A stretch of DNA of 32,084 nt, taken from NCBI GenBank assembly GCA_046538945.1, contig JBKHHW010000021.1, forward strand, positions 1 through 32,084, read 5' to 3'. Every line of letters starts with the position of its first letter. Position 1 is the first letter of the stretch. Below are positions 16,051-23,351 of the stretch, piece by piece. The DNA is from JAEZKC01 sp046538945 (lineage in GTDB: Bacteria > Fibrobacterota > Chitinivibrionia > Chitinivibrionales > Chitinispirillaceae). The notes beneath the pieces were generated by a model. That model was not told the origin of the DNA, did no database searches, and saw only the letters and a list, made by a program, of their open reading frames with translations. Both the position numbers and the translations under genes were made by a program.

Positions 16051-16680
16051 ATGATCAAGATACTGTCACGATTCACCGGCTCGATTTCCAAACTGGCAGC
16101 AGTAATCGGGGTGAATTTCCTTCTGTTCATCATTCTGCCCATTACCCACAACATATTCTCTTCCATCAATGTTGAGAACAAGGAGCTTAAAAAACAGCCT
16201 AAAATCGTTGCGGAAATGGTCAAGCCGGAGAAAAAGAAGGAAAAAGAACAACCCAAACGCCGCATACGCAAGGTCCAGAATGCCTCAGCCCGTTCTGCAT
16301 CTTCGAGCAGCAATATGAAATTCACTCCTGATTTGGGGGTGGAAGGCGGCCAGGGCGTGGGCATCGCAAATCAGACAATGGAAACTACGGTGTTTGAAGA
16401 AGGAAACACGGATGAGGATGCGGTTCCCATGTTCACTCCTTCTCCCAAATACCCCCAAAGAGCAAAAGATCTGGGTATAGAGGGGATGGTGGAGGTGATA
16501 ATCGTCGTGGGCACCAATGGAAAGGTCTCATCTATTGAAATAGTCCGGTCACCACATGCCAGTTTCAATACAGAAGTTCGCAAGGTGATTTCAACATGGA
16601 AATTCAAACCAGCCCGCAACCAGGGTGTACCCGTCCAGGTGAGAAAGAAACAGGTACTCGATTACAGACTTGATTCGTGA
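16051..16680 (+). CDS. tonB: Short TonB (TonB2-like) energy transducer
   Basis: A 209-residue TonB. A single N-terminal membrane helix (about 13-35) is followed by a Lys/Pro/Glu-rich linker (about 50-75, KPEKKKEKEQPK) and a C-terminal TonB domain (about 128-209) with the hallmark 'SPKYPQRAKDLGIEGMVEV' and 'TWKFKPARNQGVPV'. The proline-rich spacer is much shorter than in E. coli TonB, as in Vibrio TonB2, where TtpC compensates. ATG 16051 has AAGGA at 16038-16042 and follows the exbD stop by 4 nt; an in-frame GTG at 16009 inside exbD is unlikely. Confidence 0.93.
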   Translation: MIKILSRFTGSISKLAAVIGVNFLLFIILPITHNIFSSINVENKELKKQPKIVAEMVKPEKKKEKEQPKRRIRKVQNASARSASSSSNMKFTPDLGVEGGQGVGIANQTMETTVFEEGNTDEDAVPMFTPSPKYPQRAKDLGIEGMVEVIIVVGTNGKVSSIEIVRSPHASFNTEVRKVISTWKFKPARNQGVPVQVRKKQVLDYRLDS

Positions 16681-16706
16681 GTATCAGGGAAAGAAACTGC
16701 TCGATT

Positions 16707-17624
16707 ATGAAAAAAACTGTTCTGCTTTTTATTTTCATTGCTTCCGGTCTCTCCGCCGGGTTTCTCGACAAAGCCAACCAGCTGTACAATGAAGGAAAAC
16801 TGGCCCAGTCGATCCCGGTATACAAAAAAGCTGCTCTGGCCGGAGAAAATCCTGCTCTGTGCTACTTCAATCTCGCAAACGCCTATTTTCAATCGGACAG
16901 CATTCCTCAAAGTATCGTTTACTATGATGCCTCCGTTTACTATGCACCTGACTTTTTCAGAGGCTATCTGAATCTGGCCATTGCCTACTACACCCTCAAC
17001 GAAATGGGTGAATGCATAGCAGCCGTCACACGTGCGCTGCAGTTGGAACCCGATGACGAAAGAGCGCTTCTGCTTCAGGCCGCGGCCTACCGAAAAACCG
17101 GTGCAACCGCCCTCGCAGTCGTCACATTCGAAAAAATCGTCGCTCTTACCCCGGAGAAAGAGGAAGCCTACATCTCTCTTGCTGAAATCTACAGAGAACT
17201 CGATGATCCGCAGGAAGCAGTCAGATGGCTTCAGAAATACCCCGAATCGGGAACAAATGAATCCTATGTAACGCTGCTTCTGGCAGAAATTTTTGAAAAA
17301 CAGAACAACTATGAAAGGGCTCTTTTCTACCTGAAAAGATCTTTTGAAAAGGACCCCTCCAAATGGACCTACTATCGGATGATGGTTCTGCAGGAGAGAA
17401 TGGGAAACGAACTGGTAGCACTTGAGGATTCCCGAAAGGGACTGGAATTGTTTCCCGATTTTTCCGAACTTGCGGTTTTTGCGGCAAATATTGCTTTCAA
17501 TCAGCAAAAGTACAGCGAAGCGGAACGCTACTACACTCTTGCCAAAGAAAAAGGCAACGCCGCGGGAGTAGTGGGGCTCGAAAATGTCCGCCTGATGCTC
17601 AGACAGGAGGGAGAAGAGGAATAG
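16707..17624 (+). CDS. Exported TPR protein of the TonB2 operon
   Basis: A 305-residue tetratricopeptide-repeat protein with a signal peptide (1-18, MKKTVLLFIFIASGLSAG). About seven TPR units follow, for example 'CYFNLANAYFQSDSIPQSIVYY', 'GYLNLAIAYYTLNEMGECI', 'AYISLAEIYRELDDPQEAV' and 'VTLLLAEIFEKQNNYERAL'. It is the last gene of the operon, matching the position of the TPR gene beside tonB2 in Vibrio clusters, so it is probably a periplasmic scaffold for the energising complex. ATG 16707 gives a proper signal peptide; an in-frame GTG at 16677 overlapping the tonB stop would add ten residues. Confidence 0.9.
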   Translation: MKKTVLLFIFIASGLSAGFLDKANQLYNEGKLAQSIPVYKKAALAGENPALCYFNLANAYFQSDSIPQSIVYYDASVYYAPDFFRGYLNLAIAYYTLNEMGECIAAVTRALQLEPDDERALLLQAAAYRKTGATALAVVTFEKIVALTPEKEEAYISLAEIYRELDDPQEAVRWLQKYPESGTNESYVTLLLAEIFEKQNNYERALFYLKRSFEKDPSKWTYYRMMVLQERMGNELVALEDSRKGLELFPDFSELAVFAANIAFNQQKYSEAERYYTLAKEKGNAAGVVGLENVRLMLRQEGEEE

Positions 17625-17717
17625 GTCACCTCTGAGCTGCCCACGGAAGCACTGAAACTGCCAAAACAGCCAATCAAATCTGGGGATTATCCCTTCCGCA
17701 TACTATTTTCATCCATT

Positions 17718-18524
17718 ATGTCACTTTTTTCAGTCATAATCCCCACCTATAACCGCAGGCACACGCTTGCACGGGCGATTGAATCCGTTCTCTTTCAGAG
17801 TATGCGCGACTTCGAATTGATTGTAGTCGATGACGGCTCCACTGACGGCACGGCTGAACTGGTGGAAAACTACCCGGCAACGTTCATCAGACTGGAACAG
17901 AACTGCGGAGTGGCAAAGGCAAGAAACAGAGGAGTATCCGAATCAAACGGAGAATGGATCGCCTTTCTTGATTCAGATGACTGGTGGAATCCCAACAAAC
18001 TGCAGCTTCAACTGGACTACTGCAGGCAGAACCATGATTATGAGATAGTGCAGACGTGTGAAACATGGATCAGAAACGGCAGGAGGGTCAATCCTCCCCA
18101 AACCCACCTTAAAAAAGAGGGACACATCTTTGAAGAAAGTCTCCGGCGCTGCATGATAACCCCTTCTTCTGTCATTCTCAGGCGCTCACTCTGGGACAAA
18201 ACCGGAGGGTTCGACGAGTCCTTTCCCGCATGCGAGGATTACGATCTTTGGCTCAGAATTACCTGCCGCCAGAAAGTAGGACTTGTTGACAAACATCTTC
18301 TCACCCGTTTCGGAGGGCATCCGGATCAACTGTCATCCGCAATTCCCTGCCTGGACAGATTCAGAGTAGACAGTCTCCTGAAAATGCTGGGTTCCGGCCT
18401 GCTGAACGGAAATCAATCACAAGCTGTCAGGAGAAATCTCCGAAAACGGGCATTAATCATGGCACAAGGTTCTCTCAAGAGAGGAAAGAGAGAGGAATAT
18501 GAATACTACATCTCACTTAGCTGA
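17718..18524 (+). CDS. GT2-family glycosyltransferase
   Basis: A 268-residue GT-A glycosyltransferase of family 2. It starts with 'FSVIIPTYNRRHTLARAI', has the nucleotide-sugar-binding 'VVDDGSTDGT' (about 37-46), the DxD-like 'FLDSDDWW' near 86-93, and the acceptor/base region 'ACEDYDLWLRI' near 172. No membrane segment is evident, so it is cytosolic or peripheral. It may act in O-antigen, exopolysaccharide or glycolipid synthesis; the substrate is unknown. No strong SD is visible before the ATG. Its 3' end overlaps the next gene by 26 nt, indicating coupled translation. Confidence 0.9.
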   Translation: MSLFSVIIPTYNRRHTLARAIESVLFQSMRDFELIVVDDGSTDGTAELVENYPATFIRLEQNCGVAKARNRGVSESNGEWIAFLDSDDWWNPNKLQLQLDYCRQNHDYEIVQTCETWIRNGRRVNPPQTHLKKEGHIFEESLRRCMITPSSVILRRSLWDKTGGFDESFPACEDYDLWLRITCRQKVGLVDKHLLTRFGGHPDQLSSAIPCLDRFRVDSLLKMLGSGLLNGNQSQAVRRNLRKRALIMAQGSLKRGKREEYEYYISLS

Positions 18525-19491
18525 TTCAAGCGAAATGGTTTCAGACGTTTTCGCCAACAATATCCATATTCAGTCTGTTCCAGTAGCATCCTTGAAATTT
18601 CCCCGGGAGTTATGGCGGGATGACAATTATCAAAAATGCCCGATGTACTCACACATATGCTGGCCTCCGGTTGTAGCTGTCAAAACGGATTCGGATAAGC
18701 TGCAGATTGTCGACGGCTGCAAAAGGGTTGCCCGATACATCATTGAGGGCAGGTCCGAATGCCCGACTGTGGTGCTCGATAATGAAAAAGGGGTTGACCC
18801 CGGCCTGCTCCGCATCGTACTCAACAGCAACCGACTACTTTCCAGTATAGAAAAGCTTCTCTTTCTGAAATGGCTGTCGGTGAAACTGAACAAACACGAC
18901 TACCTGACCTGGACCAGAAAATTCAGTATCTCCGACAGGGAACGGTTCGAGCTGGAAAAACTTTTCACAGCTGAGGAGAGAATCATCACTGCCATCGAGC
19001 AGGGTATTCTTGATACAGGCAGCGCAGGAGATCTGGTCTTGCTCCCAGAAGAAGACAAAACCGCCATTCTGGAGCTTTTTTCAGAACTCGGTTTCTCCCG
19101 CCAGATGCAAAGAGAACTGGTGGAATGGATTCCTGAAATCGCCTTCAGAAACAGAATCAGTGTGAAATCCGTTCTGGAAAACGAGAAGCTCACGTCCATT
19201 CTTCAGAACCAGAAACTCAACACACCTCAGAAAATGCAGAAGATCCGGGATGAAATCTACATTCAGCGTTTCCCCTTCTACTCAAAAATGCAGAACAACT
19301 GGAAAAGCAAAGCCGCTTGTGCAAACCCTCACCCGTCACAAGTACACTTCATACCTTCCCCCGGATTCGAAAAAAGGAAACTGGATATGAAAATCACCGT
19401 GAAGAGTGCGGCCGAAGCGAAAGCAATACTGGATAATCTGGCATCTTTACCTTCAGACACCTGGGAAGAACTTATTTTCCCTCATGATTGA
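18499..19491 (+). CDS. ParB-like N-terminal-domain protein
   Basis: A 330-residue cytosolic protein. Residues about 22-110 resemble the ParB/sulfiredoxin fold: 'QSVPVASLKFP' at the start, then 'LQIVDGCKRVARYIIEGRSECPTVVLD', which matches the 'I-x-D/G-x-x-R-x-x-A-x-x-x-x-G' pattern of ParB-like nucleotide-binding domains. It lacks the ParB helix-turn-helix pattern and has no ParA partner nearby, so chromosome partitioning is unlikely. The rest is mostly helical and unrecognised. A strong SD (GAGAGAGGAA) sits inside the end of the GT2 gene. Related stand-alone ParB-fold proteins include CTPases and kinases; the activity here is unknown. Confidence 0.7.
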   Translation: MNTTSHLADSSEMVSDVFANNIHIQSVPVASLKFPRELWRDDNYQKCPMYSHICWPPVVAVKTDSDKLQIVDGCKRVARYIIEGRSECPTVVLDNEKGVDPGLLRIVLNSNRLLSSIEKLLFLKWLSVKLNKHDYLTWTRKFSISDRERFELEKLFTAEERIITAIEQGILDTGSAGDLVLLPEEDKTAILELFSELGFSRQMQRELVEWIPEIAFRNRISVKSVLENEKLTSILQNQKLNTPQKMQKIRDEIYIQRFPFYSKMQNNWKSKAACANPHPSQVHFIPSPGFEKRKLDMKITVKSAAEAKAILDNLASLPSDTWEELIFPHD

Positions 19492-19516
19492 GATATTCTG
19501 GAGAAAGGTGGAATGA

Positions 19517-19861
19517 ATGAAATTTGCTCTTGATCTTCTTATCCTGTCCGTAGCCATATTTCTGGTAGCGAAACTGCTGCCGGCTATACACATCAAAGAT
19601 TTCGCCACAGCGGTTGTTGTGGCTGTTGTATACAGCGTGATAAACGTGCTTCTGGGGTGGTTTCTCAGAACGCTTACCCTTCCCCTCACCATTCTCACTT
19701 TCGGTCTTTTCAAAATAGTGATCAATGCAGTTCTGCTGTGGATAACCGATCTAATCATCAAGGATTTCAGAATCAAGGGTTTCGGCTGGACTATAGTTGC
19801 GGCGCTTCTCATCGCCGTTATAGACACGTTCACCAAAAGCATCGTCTGGGGCAATTTCTGA
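19517..19861 (+). CDS. YvlD/phage-holin-family-4 small membrane protein
   Basis: A 114-residue protein with four hydrophobic helices (about 4-22, 31-50, 55-74, 92-110) and the family pattern 'LLPAIHIKDFATAVVVAVVYSVINVLLGW' with 'LTLPLTILTFGLFKIVINA'. Matches the PF04020/YvlD family, often labelled 'phage holin family' although members are normal chromosomal genes. Inner membrane. The SD AAAGGTGG is at 19504-19511. No phage genes are nearby, so a lysis role is not supported. Confidence 0.9.
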   Translation: MKFALDLLILSVAIFLVAKLLPAIHIKDFATAVVVAVVYSVINVLLGWFLRTLTLPLTILTFGLFKIVINAVLLWITDLIIKDFRIKGFGWTIVAALLIAVIDTFTKSIVWGNF

Positions 19862-20012
19862 TCAGGTTCACCGGTGAGCAGTTCCGGATTGAAAATCAAG
19901 CACCTGATCTTTCCCAATATCTATATTGCGCACAAGGGCTGCTGGTGTTTTTTCAGCTGTTCCCGAGTCCGGTTCATATGTACTGATGCACTGTTTTAGA
20001 AAGGATACTGTC

Positions 20013-20561
20013 ATGTTGAAGGCTGGCGATTGCACTCTTTATAGCGGCGGACATGCCGGTGCAGAAGCATTCTTCGGAGAATGTGCCGAAAAATGGGGAG
20101 TTAATGAAGTTACCTACTCCTATGAAGGGCATTTCATAAAGAGAGAAAAGAACGTGGTGATGCTCAGCAATAATGATCTTAAGCGTGGTGATATCAGTAT
20201 GGAAATAGTTTCCATGCACATGCACCGCAAGTACACCCAGGCAGACCAGCTCAGAAAGGTCCTCCAGTCCATATTTCATATGGTCAACAGCGGACTGCAG
20301 GTCTTTGCCGTGGGCGTGATTCAGGAGGATGAAACTGTTAAGGGAGGAACCGGCTGGGGAGTGGAGCTGGGCAAATTTTTCAACAGAGACCTCCATGTCT
20401 TTGACAAGGAACGGCACAAATGGTTCAAGTGGAGTCACGGGGAATGGATCGATGACAGACCGTTCATCACTGAGAAGACATTCTGCGGAACCGGTACCAG
20501 AGAATTAACCGAGGAAAGCAAAACAGCGATAGAAGAACTCTTCACACGCTCGTTTGGTTAA
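20013..20561 (+). CDS. SLOG-like Rossmannoid nucleotide-binding protein
   Basis: A 182-residue cytosolic protein. It resembles the SLOG (SMF/DprA-LOG) fold. An N-terminal 'LYSGGHAGAEAFFGECAEKWG' (9-29) matches the glycine-rich 'SGG-x-x-G-A-(D/E)' loop. A central 'RKYTQADQLRKVLQSIFHMV' leads to 'VFAVGVI', then 'VKGGTGWGVELG' (about 109-120) matches the second 'GGTxW' loop and 'LHVFDKERHKWFKW' the following strand. SLOG proteins bind or process nucleotide derivatives (LOG cytokinin hydrolases, DprA, NADAR/TIR-associated sensors). ATG 20013 has GAAAGGA upstream; an earlier in-frame ATG at 19926 lacks an SD. No effector partner is adjacent. The fold assignment is by pattern only. Confidence 0.6.
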   Translation: MLKAGDCTLYSGGHAGAEAFFGECAEKWGVNEVTYSYEGHFIKREKNVVMLSNNDLKRGDISMEIVSMHMHRKYTQADQLRKVLQSIFHMVNSGLQVFAVGVIQEDETVKGGTGWGVELGKFFNRDLHVFDKERHKWFKWSHGEWIDDRPFITEKTFCGTGTRELTEESKTAIEELFTRSFG

Positions 20562-20572
20562 TCCGGATTGTT

Positions 20573-20605
20573 GACCGGGGCTCAATTCTGCGCGCCCCGG
20601 TCTTT
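20573..20605 (+). terminator. Probable terminator between convergent genes
   Basis: A 9-bp perfect stem GACCGGGGC (20573-20581) with GCCCCGGTC (20594-20602) and a 12-base loop, followed only by a short TTT. It sits between the convergent SLOG-like and MscS genes. The U-tract is weak. Confidence 0.6.
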
Positions 20606-20614
20606 CCCGCCTTG

Positions 20615-21943
20615 TCAGTTCATTTCCAGTTCAGTCATACCTAAGCTGCTTTTAGGAGCTATGGACAGTATGGCTTCCCTCACATCGGTACCGCTCAACT
20701 GTTGATAAGCCCTCAATCCGAATTCCGGCAGAATCGCAAACAGATGATCGAAAATATCAGCCTGGATTCCTTCGTAAACCGGCCACCTCACGTCGTTTGC
20801 GAAAATGTAGATCTGCAGAGGAAGTCCGGTAGGCGTGGACTGAAGCTGACGGATCAGGAATGTGAGTTCGTGATGAACGTTGGGATGATTCTTGAGATAG
20901 GCAACGCAGTAGGCCCTGAAGGTACCTACGTTGGTAAGCCGTCTTCCATTGCCCAGCACAGCAAGATCTGTAGTGGTATAGGAGGTGGCATTCGCACTTT
21001 CAATCTCTGCAAGCTTCTGCTCGAGATAGGGTCTGAGCAGTTTTATTTTCCGCAGATGCTCAAGATCTTCGGGCTTCAGAAACCGAACGGTGTTTAAATC
21101 CAGATGGATGGAACGCATTATCCGTCTTCCTCCGCTTTCATTCATCCCTCTCCAGTTCTTGAAAGATGAGGACACAAGTTCATAGGCGGGAATGGCTGTG
21201 ATTGTCTTGTCCCAGTTCTGAATCCGTACAGTGGTGAGTGAAATATCGACCACATCCCCGTCGGCTCCATGCTTAGGCATTTCCACCCAGTCCCCTTTTC
21301 GAACCAGATCCATGGTAGTAAGCTGGATTCCCGCAACCAGTCCCAGAATAGGATCTTTGAAAATAAGAAGAATGATCGCGGTGAACGCTCCCAGACCGGA
21401 CAGAAAATAAACCGGACTTTTCCCTGCGAGCTGACTTACAACCAGCACAAGTGAGAACAGCAGAGCCACCACTTTGAATGCCTGAAGAAACCCTCTTATG
21501 CTTACTCTCTTTGCAACCTCGTGCATTTCATAGATATCACGTACCGAATTCAGCAGGGAGTCAAAAACAGCAAAACCTACAACGATGTAATAGAGATTGA
21601 TGATTCGTGAGAAGATTTCGAATGTCTCGGTAGAGTCGTCCAAAATGAATCTCAGGCCGATACTCATCGCAGTCGCAGGCAGCAGGTGGAAAATGCGGTT
21701 GATTACCTTTCTCTGGATGAGAACGTCATCCCATTCAGTTTTGGTTTTCCTGGCCATGGCTTTGAAAAGCGGCAGAAAGAGCCTGTAGGCAATCTGGTGC
21801 AGCAGCATGGCCCCTGCAACAAGCAGTGCAATTTCCAAAGTTTGTTCTGGGAGCATAGCGAGATACTTTTGCATAAAATCGGTATCCGTGGTGAAAGATG
21901 ATACAAACGGTTCAATGGCTAAAATAGTAAAGGTCTGCACCAT
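20615..21943 (-). CDS. YbdG-type mechanosensitive channel of the MscS family
   Basis: A 442-residue MscS-superfamily channel. Several membrane helices occupy residues 30-220. The pore helix and beta domain follow: 'GLGAFTAIILLIFKDPILGLVAGIQL', then 'DWVEMPKHGADGDVVDISLTTVRIQNWD' and 'SSFKNWRGMNESGGRRIMRSIHLD'. The last of these is characteristic of the YbdG/MscM-like subgroup rather than of small MscS. A large soluble C-terminal domain follows. Inner membrane; relieves osmotic downshock. No SD precedes ATG 21943, which lies only about 25 bp after a terminator; an in-frame ATG at 21874 would leave room for a promoter and remove 23 residues. Confidence 0.92.
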   Translation of the reverse strand: MVQTFTILAIEPFVSSFTTDTDFMQKYLAMLPEQTLEIALLVAGAMLLHQIAYRLFLPLFKAMARKTKTEWDDVLIQRKVINRIFHLLPATAMSIGLRFILDDSTETFEIFSRIINLYYIVVGFAVFDSLLNSVRDIYEMHEVAKRVSIRGFLQAFKVVALLFSLVLVVSQLAGKSPVYFLSGLGAFTAIILLIFKDPILGLVAGIQLTTMDLVRKGDWVEMPKHGADGDVVDISLTTVRIQNWDKTITAIPAYELVSSSFKNWRGMNESGGRRIMRSIHLDLNTVRFLKPEDLEHLRKIKLLRPYLEQKLAEIESANATSYTTTDLAVLGNGRRLTNVGTFRAYCVAYLKNHPNVHHELTFLIRQLQSTPTGLPLQIYIFANDVRWPVYEGIQADIFDHLFAILPEFGLRAYQQLSGTDVREAILSIAPKSSLGMTELEMN

Positions 21944-21965
21944 TTGCGATATTCGGAGACAAAAA

Positions 21966-22000
21966 ACACAAAAAGGCCGAAGACATCGCTATCTCCGGCC
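21966..22000 (-). terminator. Rho-independent terminator of the lectin-domain gene
   Basis: On the minus strand, GGCCGGAGA (22000-21992) pairs with TCTTCGGCC (21983-21975) with one G-U pair, followed by TTTTTGTGTTTTTT. It ends the C-type-lectin lipoprotein transcript before the MscS gene. Confidence 0.88.
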
Positions 22001-22030
22001 AGATTTCATGTCGGACCTACATGTGTAATG

Positions 22031-23191
22031 TCATTCGTACTCCACAACAAACCCTCTCAGTGAAGCCGCCTGATCGTTCCATCTTCCCGAGTATACCCAG
22101 AGCATGAGATGTATTTCATCCACTTCTTTGAAATCGTTAGGTTCTCCCGAAGACCAGTTTGTATAGTTCCATTCCTCTTCGGTTATCCATTGCCAGTTTG
22201 CGGCAGGATCGTCTGTCCGTGGTGCCTGAAATGCACCGATGTGAAGTGAGCTGACTCCGGACTGAGCAGCCAGATAGCGCCAGATGAATTCATTTTCCTG
22301 TGCCGAGGTGATTGTGGCCAAATGCCCCTGGAGGCCGTTATAGGTTAGAGATTCGGCGCGGTCCCTCGCCTCTTCCCAGGAGATAGTGCCCTCGAAGGTG
22401 ATGACATCGTAGTAATGACCGTTTTCACTGAAAAGAAGGGGCTGACCGATTCTACCCGCCTGAGTATTGCCGGAAGAGGGAAGAAGGATGACGGAAAGAG
22501 GAACATCAGAATAATAGGGCGGTTGTGAATTCATGCTGAACATGACCAGACGGTCATCGTACCAGGGCAGAGTCACCTCTGTTTCTCCTTCATACATGAC
22601 TACTTCTGACCCCTCATGCATTCCAAAAATGCGGGTCCGGATCTGGTATTCATTTTTCAGAGGTATATAATCAGCCGTGACCTTCACTGTATCATTTGTT
22701 CCACCCGTAAATTCTATCTGAGATTCGAAAGTGTGCTCGTTATCAATTGTGAGTTCAGCTCTGGTCATTCCTTCCCCGGCGTGAGCTATAAGAGCCTGCA
22801 TTCTGAAGAATTTTGTCAAAAGCTCCATGAACACATCGTGAGTCCTGTTGGGAGCGGAGCGGAAGCTGTTTGTACCGTAATGAACGACAGAATCGTTTTC
22901 ATCCAGGGTAAATGCCGTGATGTCCCATTCCTTATAAGGGGCGATATTTATCACATTGTGAGTGATTTCGTTTCTGGAATCGATACTTATGGTATCATTG
23001 ACTTCCGGTTCTTCTTCAGCAACCACACTGATGACCAGTCTCGAAGGGAGCTGTTCCTCGGCCCCGGTCCCGAGCTTTACGCTCACATTCACCCCGCTGA
23101 GTCCGCTTGCCACCTTGGAAGGGTTGCTGTCTTCCGAACAGGACAGAGAAACGACCAGCATCGCCGCGACAAATAATTGCAGGTAACGCAT
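22031..23191 (-). CDS. Lipoprotein with C-terminal C-type-lectin-like domain
   Basis: A 386-residue lipoprotein. The type II signal peptide ends in SLSC (Cys18). A beta-rich middle region (about 30-250) has no recognised family. The C-terminal C-type-lectin-like domain (about 255-386) shows 'GHYYDVITFEGTISWEEARDRAE', 'GHLATITSAQENEFIW', 'WITEEEWNYTNWSSGEPND' and 'WNDQAASLRGFVVEYE'. These include the WND motif and the EPN triplet associated with mannose-type calcium/sugar binding in C-type lectins. Bacterial CTLDs can bind sugars or proteins; the ligand is not known here. SD GAGGAGG at 23196-23203. Monocistronic, with its own terminator. Confidence 0.9.
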   Translation of the reverse strand: MRYLQLFVAAMLVVSLSCSEDSNPSKVASGLSGVNVSVKLGTGAEEQLPSRLVISVVAEEEPEVNDTISIDSRNEITHNVINIAPYKEWDITAFTLDENDSVVHYGTNSFRSAPNRTHDVFMELLTKFFRMQALIAHAGEGMTRAELTIDNEHTFESQIEFTGGTNDTVKVTADYIPLKNEYQIRTRIFGMHEGSEVVMYEGETEVTLPWYDDRLVMFSMNSQPPYYSDVPLSVILLPSSGNTQAGRIGQPLLFSENGHYYDVITFEGTISWEEARDRAESLTYNGLQGHLATITSAQENEFIWRYLAAQSGVSSLHIGAFQAPRTDDPAANWQWITEEEWNYTNWSSGEPNDFKEVDEIHLMLWVYSGRWNDQAASLRGFVVEYE

Positions 23192-23351
23192 AAATACCTC
23201 CTCTACTTAAACAAAGCCTAAACCTGCTGACCGGAGGCTGCCACCAGCTGCCGGTTCCCTTTTACACTTTTTCAATGCAAGCACAGTACCATTCGCGGTA
23301 GAATCCCGGATGAACCGATGCTGCCCCGGCCTTGAAAGGCAGTCTGAGCGC

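Noticed and set aside
18499..19491. Chromosome or plasmid partition protein (ParB) with nearby origin
   Set aside because: No helix-turn-helix pattern, no ParA gene and no parS-like palindromes were seen.
19517..19861. Prophage remnant suggested by the 'holin family' name
   Set aside because: The YvlD-type family is chromosomal in many bacteria and no structural, integrase or lysin genes are nearby.
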